A DNA stretch of 45,104 nucleotides from Deltaproteobacteria bacterium (GCA_019309565.1 JAFDFZ010000047.1:1-45104); one strand, 5' to 3'; shown: positions 1 to 9,671, counted from the first letter of the stretch. Notes: generated by a model from the sequence alone, not told the origin. Made by a program: numbers and translations.

Positions 1-212
1 AAGAAATAGAGAAAACCGGAAGGATTGGAACCTTTCCGAGGGATAGACGCCAGTGGGGCGAGCCTCAATGCCCATTCGCAGAATTTAACAACCTGTTTCT
101 AACCTGCCCGCCAATTGTCTTGATGTCATTTCGAAATGCAAAAGCCATATCTATCCCTCTTGTGTCTTACAGTTTCATAACGCATGTCATACTTCCTTAT
201 CTCCCAAAATGT

Positions 213-2639
213 TTACAGGTTCAACTCTATTAGATTACCACCCAGCAATTTTGCGTGCGACGGGTGGCAGGTTAGCAGGATAACCTGTTTACTCTGGGCA
301 AACTCTTTTATGGTATTCGCGGCTTTTGACTGCCGATCTGGATCAAGGTCAACAAGAGGGTCATCCATTATCACGAAGCCCTGCTTCTTCCCTAAAAACT
401 GTTTTGTTATTGCCAATCTTAACGCAATACCGAGTACATCTTTTGTCCCTGTCGAAAGAAAGTCATAAGGCATCACCACGCCATCTTTCCTGTGGAATCC
501 ACTTGGAACACTTTCTTTCATATCTACAGCTTGATATCGACCCCCTGTCATCTTTTGCAGAAATTCCGAGACATCATCCTCCAAGCGTTTGTAGGTGGCG
601 CTATCCATCTCCTCAAGCAAGGCTTCCATAGTTTCCTTTATCTTGGCTATCGCCATGCCTTTTTTCAGTTCCGCATTAAACCTGCTTTTTGCCTCGTTCA
701 AATCTCTTTCAATTTCCTCAACCGATCTGTCGGGTGCCTGTGCTTCCAGTCGAATCCTTTCTTGAATCAGCTTATTATGTTTTTGCGTTAATTCTTTGAG
801 TCTATTTTCCACCGCCTCGTACTCGCTGATGAACTGATCAGCATCATCTATCTCTGCTGGTAATGGGTTCAATTTACTGAGGCTCTCCCGATTATTTTTT
901 CTATCAAGTGCCAGCTCTCCAAGCCTTTCGACTAGCTTGGCTTGGTTACCATAGTCTTTTACGTATTCTTGGAGCTTTTTCTCAAGTTCACCGAGCCCCC
1001 TCTTTATGGTTTGGATTTCTGCTCTTGTAGCTGCCAACTCGTTAAGAATATCCTCAAGTGACCTACCAGGCTCTTGGACCTGAAGTCTGTTTACTTTATC
1101 TTTTATTTCCTCGTACGTTAGCCCCCCCAGCTCCTCTTCCAGGTTGGATTTGGCTTTTTTAATATCTGCTAATGCTGCATTGTAGCTCCTGTTTAAGGCT
1201 TCAGCCTCTTCAAGAGATTTTACATTGAATTTCTGGAGAAGTTTATGGATATTTGATTTTACCTTTTTATATTCCTCTGATATTTGTTCATAATTTACCT
1301 CGCCGGATTTTACTTCCAGTTCCCATTCAGGATGGGACAACATAAATCTTCCATCGGCCTGAAAATCAAATGGCTCTCCTTTTCTTGTCTTGATTCGAAG
1401 CCTCTCTTCAAGTCCTTTCTGAATTTCCAGCTCTATGTCCTTTTTGGCACTAAATTTTGCCCATAGCTTCCCGGCTGACAAAGATGCCTCAAGATTGTTT
1501 TTATTATTAAAGGTTGTTCTTATGCGATTGAGATCTTCATCTGAAAGCGTCACTACATTTTCAAGGTGTTTATTCGCCTGATTTAGAGCCTCTTTCTTTT
1601 TTTTTACCCGATTGTATTGATCAAGAAGGGCCTTGGCTTTTTGATAGCTTTCAGCCTCTTCCCTCTCCTTTTTGAGTCTCTCCTCTTTCTTCTCCAATTG
1701 AGGTATTTTTTTGTTTATGTCATTGATTTTCGACTCTGCCACTGGCCACTCTTTATTGACTTTTTCCAGTTTCTCGTATTCCAAATCAATGCCTTTAAGT
1801 TCAGCCTCTATTTGCCTCCGTTTGACAGCATCATCTTTTAGTATCTTGTTGTTCTTGACGTAAGATTCTGCACCCTTTAGTTCTCTAGCATGCTCGGATA
1901 TTCTCTTATTCAGATCATCCAGATCCCTTTCGTATTTGGCGGCAGCTTCGAGGGCTTTCATCGCCTTTTCTTTTTCATAGAACAGTTTAGTAATAGAGCC
2001 AACGCCCATTACCCATGGATTCTCAATACCTCGATTGCCCTCTGGATAATTGCCATCAATATCCCACCTCCCAAAAAAGCCGTTATAGGATTCTTCGATC
2101 TTGGCTCTAAGCAAATCTACTGATATTCCGTCCATCTCCATCACGGCTTTTCTAAGAAGATCACCTAAAGATTCAATGGTTTCTCTGCTTTCCTGAATGT
2201 CACGAACTGTCCTTGCAAGACCGGATTGATAGGTCATCAAGACCGTCTTACATGTGCCCTCAGGGACTTGAAGGCATTCCCTGATTACATCCTGTATCGC
2301 ATCATCAGCGGTCAGAACCGACCCATCGGGCAGGGTGAGCGAAGATAAAACTGAAGCGCCCCACCGCCGTGACAGAATATATTTATTGCCCCAACTTTTG
2401 AAATGAATGCTGATCTCGATTGTGTCACCACCCCCAACAGGAATGAAATGGCCCATTTGTTTCCTGAACCTGGCAGGAGTGAGTTTTGAAGGGGTAAAGA
2501 GAGTGTTCTTAATCGCATTGTAGACTGTGGACTTCCCCGATTCATTAGGCCCCAAGATAATATTCATTCCCTCTTGGAAATCTATTTCTCTGTTCGAAAG
2601 CCCACCAAATGTGTTAATAAATATCTTTTGGATAATCAT
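213..2639 (-). CDS. SMC/SbcC-like ATPase with long coiled coil
   Basis: An 808-residue ABC-type ATPase of the SMC/Rad50/SbcC/YhaN class. The N-terminus carries a Walker A motif GPNESGKST at about residues 30-38. The middle (about 220-690) is rich in Lys/Glu heptads typical of a coiled coil and lacks a clear CxxC zinc hook. The C-terminal half-ATPase has the signature-like LSTGTKDVLGIALRLA and the Walker B segment FVIMDDPLVDLDPDRQ. The start codon overlaps the stop of the upstream metallophosphoesterase gene (ATGA), so the two are translationally coupled. From the family, the pair is expected to form an Mre11-Rad50-like nuclease that processes DNA ends. The protein is shorter than E. coli SbcC (about 1,050 residues) and closer to YhaN-type proteins. 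The family call is firm; the exact role (repair or anti-phage) is not determinable from sequence. Confidence 0.85.
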   Translation of the reverse strand: MIIQKIFINTFGGLSNREIDFQEGMNIILGPNESGKSTVYNAIKNTLFTPSKLTPARFRKQMGHFIPVGGGDTIEISIHFKSWGNKYILSRRWGASVLSSLTLPDGSVLTADDAIQDVIRECLQVPEGTCKTVLMTYQSGLARTVRDIQESRETIESLGDLLRKAVMEMDGISVDLLRAKIEESYNGFFGRWDIDGNYPEGNRGIENPWVMGVGSITKLFYEKEKAMKALEAAAKYERDLDDLNKRISEHARELKGAESYVKNNKILKDDAVKRRQIEAELKGIDLEYEKLEKVNKEWPVAESKINDINKKIPQLEKKEERLKKEREEAESYQKAKALLDQYNRVKKKKEALNQANKHLENVVTLSDEDLNRIRTTFNNKNNLEASLSAGKLWAKFSAKKDIELEIQKGLEERLRIKTRKGEPFDFQADGRFMLSHPEWELEVKSGEVNYEQISEEYKKVKSNIHKLLQKFNVKSLEEAEALNRSYNAALADIKKAKSNLEEELGGLTYEEIKDKVNRLQVQEPGRSLEDILNELAATRAEIQTIKRGLGELEKKLQEYVKDYGNQAKLVERLGELALDRKNNRESLSKLNPLPAEIDDADQFISEYEAVENRLKELTQKHNKLIQERIRLEAQAPDRSVEEIERDLNEAKSRFNAELKKGMAIAKIKETMEALLEEMDSATYKRLEDDVSEFLQKMTGGRYQAVDMKESVPSGFHRKDGVVMPYDFLSTGTKDVLGIALRLAITKQFLGKKQGFVIMDDPLVDLDPDRQSKAANTIKEFAQSKQVILLTCHPSHAKLLGGNLIELNL

Positions 2640-3757
2640 CGGCGTATCTCTCTAATAAACTCATAGGCTATCTGCAGCGCCTCGAAATCTTGGGTCTCCG
2701 CAAGCCTTCGCAATAGCCTATACGGGAAAGATCCCTCGGTGAATTCTCTATTGATGACCTCCGGTGTGATCTTGATCGTAATTTCGGTGGAATCGAAATG
2801 GAAAAGGCAGAGGTTTCTTTCAAGATTGTCACGAAACTCCACTAGTCTTTCATATTCCTCTTCAAGGAGCCTGCCTCTGATTTTCAATTTTAAAAGGGTG
2901 CTCTTGTGCTTAGGATCAGAATATCTGGCCAGGATTCGTTCGACATCTTCCCAGCAGCTGATCTCGATCTCTTCGGAATAAAAGCGATAAGCCCCTGTAC
3001 TCACAAAACTCGCTCTAATCTCCTTATCTTCGCCGATTTCTATTACGACCGCCTTCCCTTCGTGGGCACAGTCAAAGCCGTCCGGTTCGGGCGTCCCTGG
3101 ATAAAAAACCTTGTCTTTAGATCCCAGTTGAGTCGGGTAAGGGATATGTGTATGGCCCATTAACCAGAGATCCACTCCACAGGCTAACAACTCTGTTTCG
3201 GTCATTGGGTAATAGTTTTTGTTGAAATCGGGAGAAAGACCTTCAAGGCTCCCGTGTGCTACGCCGATGTGAAATGCAACGTCTTTGTCCTTCTCGATAT
3301 CGCGAACCCAGCCGATGTTATTCTCTGCCGAATGCTTTGTCTCGCATGGGGCCGCATATAGGTTAACATCCAAATCATAGGTTTTGAGTGAATAGATTTT
3401 ATTAGATTCCAGTACAAGAACATGATTATCTGCAAATCCCTTGAAAATGGCCCACAGGCCATCCGGCCTTTCAATAATGAAATCGTGATTGCCCGGCAAC
3501 ACAGCAACCAATCTGCCCTGAAAATCGCTGAGGATATCTGCTGCTCGCTTGATGTCAGCTTTTGCCACTGAAACTCTGTCAAAAAGATCTCCACCGATCA
3601 CAAACAGGCCACACTCGCGGTCGTTAGCGATGTCCACACACCGTTTCAGCGCTTCAAACCTGGCTTCGATAAGCTTGTCCTGAACACTCGGATACCCGGC
3701 AAACTTCATTCCCAGGTGTACATCTGAGGTCAACAATATTTTCATTTTATTCTGCAT
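2636..3757 (-). CDS. SbcD/Mre11-like metallophosphoesterase
   Basis: A 373-residue calcineurin-type phosphoesterase. The dimetal motifs appear in the expected order: TSDVHLG near the N-terminus, GGDLFD, GNHD, and the late histidine motif MGHTHIP. I chose the ATG at 3757 because an AGGA box lies about 7 bases upstream; the next in-frame ATG (3745) has none, and longer starts up to 3805 add non-conserved residues. The stop overlaps the start of the SMC-like ATPase gene, the usual nuclease-ATPase operon order. It is expected to supply the Mn-dependent nuclease activity of an SbcCD/YhaO-like complex. The C-terminal part after about residue 270 resembles the capping domain that binds the ATPase, by position only. 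Confidence 0.85.
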   Translation of the reverse strand: MQNKMKILLTSDVHLGMKFAGYPSVQDKLIEARFEALKRCVDIANDRECGLFVIGGDLFDRVSVAKADIKRAADILSDFQGRLVAVLPGNHDFIIERPDGLWAIFKGFADNHVLVLESNKIYSLKTYDLDVNLYAAPCETKHSAENNIGWVRDIEKDKDVAFHIGVAHGSLEGLSPDFNKNYYPMTETELLACGVDLWLMGHTHIPYPTQLGSKDKVFYPGTPEPDGFDCAHEGKAVVIEIGEDKEIRASFVSTGAYRFYSEEIEISCWEDVERILARYSDPKHKSTLLKLKIRGRLLEEEYERLVEFRDNLERNLCLFHFDSTEITIKITPEVINREFTEGSFPYRLLRRLAETQDFEALQIAYEFIREIRR

Positions 3758-4029
3758 AAGATAAATCCTATTGCCTATAGGCATCTTGCCAAAGAAGCAA
3801 AACACCCTCTTATTGTTATAGTCCCTATGTTATTGCACATTATTTCAATTTTCGTATAATGCCTCTTCATCGCCACACCTACCTTAAGATAGCCGTTTTT
3901 ATAGCAAAACTGGCATCTTAAGTCTGGAGATAGAGCCTTGTTCACCTCAATTCAAGTAATTAACTTGTCTGGCCCTGTTCGGCTGTCTCGTGTCCCTGCG
4001 TCCTGCGTCTTTTCGGAATAAATTATAAA

Positions 4030-4824
4030 TCACTCAAGCACTTCCAGCAGCTCAGCAACGACTCGGACTCTGCCTTCATCCTCGCAGGTCAACTCGATGG
4101 GCTGAAAGTCAGGATTGTTGGGTTTTAGGATGATCTTGATATGTCGCCATGTTCCGTCTTCTGAAGCGATTTTCTCGCTCTGATAACGTTTCACTGTATA
4201 ACGTTCGCCTGTCTCTGGATCTGTACTGTCATCCAATTCCACAACCACTGTCCGACCTTGACGTGTTCCGGTGACCGGTGCGGCAAATAGACAATAGGAA
4301 CCATCTGGTATGTAAGGCTCCATTGATTTTCCAACTACCTGGGCGACAAACATTCCAGGACGCAGCCGTCGGATAAGGCAGGCGGCCTCTGGCCCCTGTG
4401 CCTCAGTAAAGGTGTGGGCCTCGTCAAACACGAGAAAGTCGAGTTGAGGGCTCTCAAAGAGCTCGACATCCACCTGTCGCGTGAGCAGGAGCTCGAGCTG
4501 TTTCACGTTGGTTAGCAGGATCCTGCGCTGGCGGCCTTCCTTGCAACGGCGCCAGGATTCCGCAAGTGCTGTGGGGCAACTCAGCAGCCGCTTGCCCAGG
4601 ATTTCTACAGCAAAACTCCCGGCCCGCCGCCGACCGGCAGCACCACTGTTGATTAGCTTCCTGATGGCGGTGCGAAAGGCATCGAAGTATTCGACGTGGA
4701 CCAAGTGAAGCCGTCCGCCTTGCCCGTCAAACGGTTCGACGGCGGATATTACGGCACGCCTGTTGCGAACCGTGGCAAACATCCCGACCCTGGGTATTGA
4801 GGCTGTTTGTCCTGATGTGTTCAC
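4030..4824 (-). pseudogene. Remnant: helicase fragments fused to a LexA-like S24 peptidase domain
   Basis: An open frame of about 264 codons made of pieces. The first 70 residues resemble the N-terminus of a large SNF2/DEAH-type helicase (a FATVRNRR segment, then an HLVHVEYFD strand). A later block, [16 protein letters not shown], holds a DEAH Walker B motif, but no Walker A (GxGKT) is present, so the ATPase cannot be complete. The last 105 residues look like an S24/LexA peptidase: GKSMEP with the likely nucleophile Ser, and TVKRYQ with the candidate catalytic Lys. Large helicases ending in an S24-like domain do occur in bacterial defence loci, so one gene with an internal deletion is plausible. 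The start is uncertain; a GTG at 4824 lies just beyond the stop of the upstream gene. The same frame stays open further upstream, but that stretch lies inside the DUF1848 gene. Confidence 0.5.
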
Positions 4825-4864
4825 TATTACCCCGGCAATATGGCCATCTCTATAAGCTTCCCAA

Positions 4865-5761
4865 TCATGACGACCTCGGGTTATTTTCGTCCAACAAGGG
4901 ATTGGCATAGCAAAAAATACAACCGTGAGGACACGGATGGAAGTGATAGGAGCCGATATCGACCGAAACCCCGCACCCGCAGCCGGCTTTGACCCGTTGT
5001 CCCCTGTCCTTTTCAAGTGCAATGTCACCACCAAAAAGCTGCTTTAAACGGTGGTTTGGAATACAGGAGCTTTTACCGATGCCGGTTCCTGTGGGCAGAG
5101 CCTCAAGCAGCTCCTTCTCGCAGCAAAGCAGCAGTTGGATGCCAAGTTTCTTTAAGGTTTCATTCATGTTAAGAAGGATATCTATTTTTTCCTCCAGGAC
5201 AGGATCGACAAAAGAAAAGCCAACCATGGATTGAATCCTTCTTTTAATCTTGCGATAGTGATCCATGAAGCTTGTGATGCATCGTTCAATTCCAGCGGCC
5301 GCTGCTGCTTCTGCAATCCGTTTAAAGTCATGTAAGTTGTTTTTTATGGTGCTGTTTCCTGTTTTATAAAAACAGATGGGATCAAATCGCCAATCGATCC
5401 ACCGGGGGTCGAAACGGCTGCTTAAGGTTTTAAGCTGGCGTAGCTTCTCTTCAAGGGGAGGCACTCGGGGCTCCAGGTAAGGTGCATGAGAATTTACCGA
5501 AAAGCTGAAGTACAAATGATACCCCATTTCAAGAAGTTTCTCTCCATGGTTGCCGTCCAGGAAGGGAGCGAAGTTTTTTGACCAGAAAACAATGCTGTGA
5601 ACCGCATCTGCCGAAGCTGCAATCCTTGATGTCCGGTGGCTAAAAGGGTTTATAACCTCAAATTCCCCTCTTTTGATTTGCTCCATGAACCAGTGCATGT
5701 AAAATGCGGGGATATCGGTTCTTCGAGATGCGGATAAAACGATTTTTTTGGAATGTGTCAT
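4865..5761 (-). CDS. DUF1848-family protein with C-terminal cysteine cluster
   Basis: A 298-residue protein whose opening [12 protein letters not shown] and closing cysteine-rich segment ([13 protein letters not shown], then [12 protein letters not shown]) match the DUF1848 family as I remember it. The terminal CxxxCxxC-like cluster recalls radical-SAM or photolyase-like iron-sulfur sites, which suggests a metal cofactor. The biochemical function is unknown to me. It reads on the minus strand with 70 bases between its start and the next minus-strand gene (5832-6182). Its end is followed directly by the helicase/S24 remnant. It appears intact in length and motif content. Confidence 0.7.
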   Translation of the reverse strand: MTHSKKIVLSASRRTDIPAFYMHWFMEQIKRGEFEVINPFSHRTSRIAASADAVHSIVFWSKNFAPFLDGNHGEKLLEMGYHLYFSFSVNSHAPYLEPRVPPLEEKLRQLKTLSSRFDPRWIDWRFDPICFYKTGNSTIKNNLHDFKRIAEAAAAAGIERCITSFMDHYRKIKRRIQSMVGFSFVDPVLEEKIDILLNMNETLKKLGIQLLLCCEKELLEALPTGTGIGKSSCIPNHRLKQLFGGDIALEKDRGQRVKAGCGCGVSVDIGSYHFHPCPHGCIFCYANPLLDENNPRSS

Positions 5762-5831
5762 ATTTTTCGTGCCATCAGAAGTCCGGAATTTATGTTGGAG
5801 CCACCGGATGTACTCTGAAATAAACGGGTCT

Positions 5832-6182
5832 TTATTGTTTTTTTAAATCAAGAAAGGAAATAACTTTTGCACTTTCATCCTTTTCGGGGGAAGGCTGTGG
5901 TGTCTTCTTTGATTCTGAATCCTGTATTTTCTTTGTTTTCTCTGATTCTTCCGGAGAGACTACCCGTTCCATTCTCATTCTCTTGCCTCCCATGGTAAAT
6001 TCCTGCCCGTTGATATAGCTATCCCTTAATATCCAGGTCACCACTTGAAGCGGTACCTGCAATACCAGCAATTTGATGTGGTACCAGCCGGGCTTGACGT
6101 CCGGTAATATCTCTTCGACTCTGGCAAAAAAAAGCGGTTTATCCTCGAAATATACCAGTACAAGGTCTTTTTCTGTAGTCAT
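5832..6182 (-). CDS. Conserved hypothetical protein, 116 residues
   Basis: A small soluble protein. Residues 1-65 look like a compact beta-rich domain (LVLVYFEDKPLFFARVEEI, then a WYHIK strand), followed by a charged, low-complexity tail rich in Lys, Glu, Ser and Pro and a terminal SFLDLKKQ peptide. I do not recognise a named family, although the layout (small beta domain plus disordered tail with a terminal motif) suggests an adaptor. It lies upstream of the DUF1848 gene on the same strand and starts at an ATG about 275 bases from the divergent kor operon, so the intervening region could hold promoters for both directions. Confidence 0.6.
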   Translation of the reverse strand: MTTEKDLVLVYFEDKPLFFARVEEILPDVKPGWYHIKLLVLQVPLQVVTWILRDSYINGQEFTMGGKRMRMERVVSPEESEKTKKIQDSESKKTPQPSPEKDESAKVISFLDLKKQ

Positions 6183-6457
6183 CGGTGTGGTCCCCTAAGA
6201 TCAATTTTCTCAAACACAGCCCTGAACCCCGAGGAGATAATAGTATGTTTTCAATGAAATTTCAAGGGGTTCTTTGGGGCAGCCCTGCGATTGAGCAGAT
6301 CTTTTGACACGGGTGAATCATGAGATTGGGTTGACATATGGAAAGTGAATATGCAATTTTAGGACAGATAATTATTTAGCTGCTTCGGGATCTTTTCTTC
6401 TGAAAGCGTTAAAATTCCGGAAACGGTGCTGGAAACAGTGATGGATCGGATTCATTC

Positions 6458-6661
6458 ATGGCAAAACCAAAGTTAAAAGAGCATGTGATCACACGCGAAT
6501 GGTGTAAAGGATGCGGCATCTGCGTGCATTTCTGCCCCAAACACGTGCTGGAGATGGATGCGGAAGGCAAAGTGGCGGCTGTAAGACCCGTAGATTGCAT
6601 TTGCTGTAAGCTCTGTGAATTTAGATGTCCGGATCTTGCCATTGAAATTGATACGGAATAG
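6458..6661 (+). CDS. korD: 2-oxoacid:ferredoxin oxidoreductase, delta (ferredoxin) subunit
   Basis: A 67-residue two-cluster ferredoxin. Two CxxCxxCxxxCP motifs are visible, CKGCGICVHFCP and CICCKLCEFRCP, enough for two [4Fe-4S] clusters; the second has an extra Cys. It is the first gene of a korDABC set, ending 6 bases before korA. In the family this subunit carries electrons from the thiamine-diphosphate site to external ferredoxin. No strong Shine-Dalgarno sequence precedes the ATG, so expression may be low or leader-dependent. The substrate (2-oxoglutarate, branched-chain or aryl 2-oxoacids) cannot be read from this subunit. Confidence 0.88.
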   Translation: MAKPKLKEHVITREWCKGCGICVHFCPKHVLEMDAEGKVAAVRPVDCICCKLCEFRCPDLAIEIDTE

Positions 6662-6667
6662 CAGCAT

Positions 6668-7816
6668 ATGAAAAAAGATGTAAAATTTCTTCAGGGAAAT
6701 GAGACTGTAGTAGAAGCCGCCCTATATGCAGGACTTAATTTCTTTGCCGGCTATCCCATAACTCCTTCTACGGAAATCGCCGAACTGTTATCCTCAAGGC
6801 TTCCGCAGGTGGGAGGCAAATTCATACAGATGGAAGATGAGATCGCCTCCATGTGCGCCATTATCGGCGCGTCCCTTACCGGGCACAAAGTCATGACCGC
6901 AACAAGCGGCCCCGGCTTCTCCCTGATGCAGGAAGCTCTTGGCTATGCCATCATGGCCGAGATCCCCTGTGTTATTGTAGATGTGCAACGGGGAGGACCG
7001 TCCACAGGGCTGCCGACTCATGTCAGCCAGGGTGATGTAAATCAGGCCCGTTGGGGCACGCATGGCGACCATGCCATCGTTGCGCTCACCGCGTCAAATC
7101 ACCAGGATGTGTTCCGCATCACCGTGGAAGCCTTTAACATCGCGGAAACATACAGAACCCCTGTGGTTCTTTTGCTGGATGAAGTAGTGGGGCACATGCG
7201 AGAGAGGCTTATAATGCCTAAAAAGGGGGAATTAGCCCTGGTGGAGCGCCTTAGAACCAGTGTTCCGGGAGGCGTGGATTATCACCCCTATTTGCCAAGG
7301 GAAGATGGGCGGCTTCCAATGTCGGATTTCGGCGGTGTTCATCGTTACAATGTTACCGGATTGTTTCATGACATGTGGGGGTTCCCGTCTACAAACCCTC
7401 AGGTGGTCCATGGATTGCTGCGTCATCTGGTCGATAAGATCGAAAACCATGTGAATCAACTGGCGCATTTTAAGGAATATTATCTTGAAGATGCGGAATG
7501 CATCCTGATATCCTATGGATCTGCGGCCCGCTCTGCTCGCCATGTGGTTGAAAATCGCAGGCCCCGTGGGGAAAAGCTCGGTCTTCTTGAACTTCAGACC
7601 CTGTGGCCTTTCCCAGAGCATGTCGTTAGGGAAAAGTGCTCAAATGCCAAACATGTCGTAGTTGTTGAAATGAATATGGGCCAGATGCTTCAGGCGGTAA
7701 AAATGGCGGTGGGAAATCCCGATAAAGTCTTTCTGGCCAACCGCATCGATGGTGAATTTATCACCGATGCGGACATTCGAAGCGTCCTGCGGCTTATCCA
7801 GGGCAGGGGAGTATAA
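6668..7816 (+). CDS. korA: 2-oxoacid:ferredoxin oxidoreductase, alpha subunit
   Basis: A 382-residue alpha subunit of the KorA/VorA type, with the pyrimidine-binding half of the thiamine diphosphate site. Conserved blocks include FFAGYPITPSTEIAE, FIQMEDEIASM, ATSGPGFSLM and QRGGPSTGLPT. A C-terminal transketolase-like domain ends near FLANRIDGEF. It is a separate polypeptide from gamma, beta and delta, as in four-subunit KGOR/VOR enzymes. Its stop is followed after one base by korB, so expression is coupled. It is closely similar in motif content to the second korA at 9668, so the two sets are paralogous. The substrate is inferred only to class. Confidence 0.9.
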   Translation: MKKDVKFLQGNETVVEAALYAGLNFFAGYPITPSTEIAELLSSRLPQVGGKFIQMEDEIASMCAIIGASLTGHKVMTATSGPGFSLMQEALGYAIMAEIPCVIVDVQRGGPSTGLPTHVSQGDVNQARWGTHGDHAIVALTASNHQDVFRITVEAFNIAETYRTPVVLLLDEVVGHMRERLIMPKKGELALVERLRTSVPGGVDYHPYLPREDGRLPMSDFGGVHRYNVTGLFHDMWGFPSTNPQVVHGLLRHLVDKIENHVNQLAHFKEYYLEDAECILISYGSAARSARHVVENRRPRGEKLGLLELQTLWPFPEHVVREKCSNAKHVVVVEMNMGQMLQAVKMAVGNPDKVFLANRIDGEFITDADIRSVLRLIQGRGV

Positions 7817-7817
7817 T

Positions 7818-8624
7818 ATGGGCATCAAAGATTATATCCGGGAAAGATTCTTTCCTCATTTATGGTGCCCGGGATGCGGTCATGGTACGGTGCTCAATTG
7901 CCTGTTAAGGGCTCTTGAGGCCATGGGCGTTAGCAAAAACGATATTGTCATGGTCTCCGGCATAGGATGCTCTTCACGAATTTCCGGCTATGTGGACGTT
8001 CATACCCTGCATACCATCCATGGCCGCGCATTGGCCTTTGCCACCGGGGTAAAATTAAGCCGCCCCGAATTGAACCTGATTGTTCCCATGGGAGACGGGG
8101 ATGCATTGGCCATCGGTGGTAATCATTTCATTCACGCAGCCAGGCGAAACATTGATATTACCACCATTATAATGAACAACCGCACCTACGGCATGACAGG
8201 GGGGCAATACTCACCGCTGTCCGGATACGGGACAAGCGCCACCACCGCACCTTACACCAACATCGACCAGGGATTCGATATCATGGAATTGTCTAGAGCA
8301 GCCGGGGCGACCTTTGTTGCCCGAACCACCACCTACCATGTTCAGCAGTTAATGGATTTCATTAAAAAGGCGTTTCAGCACAAAGGGTTTTCGGTGCTGG
8401 AAGTTCTCTCTCAGTGTCCCACATATTTCGGAAGAAAAAACTATTTGGGCAGTGCAGTGGATATGATGAATGCCTTTAAGACCCAGACGACTCCCATTGG
8501 ATCCAAAGCTAAAGAAGAGAATCCTGATTTGATTGAACGCGGAATTTTCGTTCAAAAACAGCTTCCGGAGTATTGCAGCGAATATGATAAGATCATCAAA
8601 AAGGCCAAAGAGAGGCGCGCGTGA
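7818..8624 (+). CDS. korB: 2-oxoacid:ferredoxin oxidoreductase, beta subunit
   Basis: A 268-residue beta subunit. The N-terminal LWCPGCGHGT provides cysteines for the proximal iron-sulfur cluster, and GDGDALAIGGNHF followed by NNRTYGMTGGQ is the thiamine pyrophosphate/Mg binding motif. I start it at the ATG at 7818, one base after korA; the longer frame only extends back into korA. The protein would decarboxylate a 2-oxoacid, forming the acyl-CoA with electrons passed to ferredoxin. It overlaps korC by one base. The usual length for this subunit is about 270-290 residues, so it is complete. Confidence 0.9.
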   Translation: MGIKDYIRERFFPHLWCPGCGHGTVLNCLLRALEAMGVSKNDIVMVSGIGCSSRISGYVDVHTLHTIHGRALAFATGVKLSRPELNLIVPMGDGDALAIGGNHFIHAARRNIDITTIIMNNRTYGMTGGQYSPLSGYGTSATTAPYTNIDQGFDIMELSRAAGATFVARTTTYHVQQLMDFIKKAFQHKGFSVLEVLSQCPTYFGRKNYLGSAVDMMNAFKTQTTPIGSKAKEENPDLIERGIFVQKQLPEYCSEYDKIIKKAKERRA

Positions 8625-9157
8625 TGGAACGCTGGAGAATGGTTTTTTCAGGCTCAGGCGGCCAGGGGGTCATTACAGCGGCAATTATTTTGGCAGAGGC
8701 CGCGGTGCTGTATGAGGATCTGAATGCCGTTCAATCTCAGGTATACGGCCCGGAGGCCAGAGGAGGCGCCACACGATCCGATGTGATCATCTCCGATTCG
8801 GAGATATTTTTCCCCAAGGTGTTTCAGCCTAATGTGCTTGTTTGCCTCACCCAACAGGCCTACAACAAATACAGTCCTATTATTCGACCGGGCGGGCTGC
8901 TGGTGACCGACACCCGTTATGTGAAGCTGGAACGAAAGGTGGACGCACGCCAGGTGGAGCTTCCGCTTTACGATACCGTGATGGAAAGTATCGGAAAACC
9001 CATTGTTTTTAACATCTGCATGCTGGGCGCTGTGGTTGGCCTGACAAACATACTTAAACCTGATTCAATCATGAAGGTGCTCCAGAATCGAATTCCCGAA
9101 AATTTTCTCAAGATAAACCGTGATGCGCTCCAGCTGGGAATGAAGCTTGTATCGTGA
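8624..9157 (+). CDS. korC: 2-oxoacid:ferredoxin oxidoreductase, gamma subunit
   Basis: A 177-residue gamma subunit of pyruvate/ketoisovalerate oxidoreductase type. It opens with the Rossmann-like FSGSGGQGVITAA and includes QVYGPEARGGATRSDVI, both typical of KorC/VorC. The start is either the ATG at 8624, which overlaps the korB stop, or a GTG one codon earlier. It closes the first kor set; the next gene follows after about 205 bases that contain a strong promoter. Gamma subunits complete the catalytic core and help bind CoA. Confidence 0.9.
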   Translation: MERWRMVFSGSGGQGVITAAIILAEAAVLYEDLNAVQSQVYGPEARGGATRSDVIISDSEIFFPKVFQPNVLVCLTQQAYNKYSPIIRPGGLLVTDTRYVKLERKVDARQVELPLYDTVMESIGKPIVFNICMLGAVVGLTNILKPDSIMKVLQNRIPENFLKINRDALQLGMKLVS

Positions 9158-9244
9158 AACGAAACAGCGCTCTTATCCCATACTCGTTCAAACAGCCCCG
9201 CCTTTTAAAATGATACTACTGTGGCTCATGACCTGATTTTTACT

Positions 9245-9272
9245 TTGACAATCCGATCATCAAAGGTATAAT
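9245..9272 (+). promoter_or_regulatory. Consensus sigma-70 promoter for the second kor set
   Basis: TTGACA at 9245-9250 and TATAAT at 9267-9272 are both perfect consensus hexamers, separated by 16 bases. Transcription would begin near 9279, giving a leader of about 85 bases before korD at 9363, whose AGAGGA box sits at 9352-9357. This allows the second kor/hdr block to be transcribed independently of the first. Confidence 0.7.
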
Positions 9273-9362
9273 GTTTTCTTACGCTTTTGGTGGGTAATTT
9301 CACACATTACACCTTGATTAACCGGGGGTTTCAATTCCACTCCGGGCTTACAGAGGATCTTA

Positions 9363-9671
9363 ATGAAGTACTGGAGAGAGCCCTTAGACAAAGATCAAAT
9401 TCAGGTTCCGCGCGGCGTGGTTCACCTGATCCCGGAGCGTTGCAAGGGATGTGGTTTCTGCGTTGAGTTCTGCCCTCAGAAAGTGCTTCTCATGTCCGAG
9501 AAGACCAATACAAAGGGATATCGCCTGCCTGAAATAACAAACGATTCGCACTGTCTTAACTGTGGGTTGTGCATGCTGCTTTGCCCTGATTTTGCGGTGT
9601 ATGTTGAAGACAGTGGGGTTCAATCAGCCGAGGTGGTTGAGACATCCAACAATGATGAAGCCAAGAGATGA
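9363..9671 (+). CDS. korD: 2-oxoacid:ferredoxin oxidoreductase, delta (ferredoxin) subunit, second set
   Basis: A 102-residue dicluster ferredoxin subunit, longer than the first korD because of about 30 extra N-terminal residues and a C-terminal tail. Clusters are CKGCGFCVEFCP and CLNCGLCMLLCP. An AGAGGA Shine-Dalgarno lies 5 bases before the ATG. The stop overlaps the start of korA (ATGA). The longer loop between clusters (about 20 residues) differs from the compact first copy, so the two ferredoxin subunits are not simple recent duplicates. Confidence 0.88.
   Translation: MKYWREPLDKDQIQVPRGVVHLIPERCKGCGFCVEFCPQKVLLMSEKTNTKGYRLPEITNDSHCLNCGLCMLLCPDFAVYVEDSGVQSAEVVETSNNDEAKR

Noticed and set aside
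65..148. 27-residue minus-strand ORF with an AGAGGGAT box near its ATG
   Set aside because: Too short and with no recognisable similarity; nothing else supports it. The rest of 1-212 shows no gene.
6304..6336. Two TTGACA hexamers upstream of korD
   Set aside because: No convincing -10 hexamer at proper spacing, so not called as a promoter.
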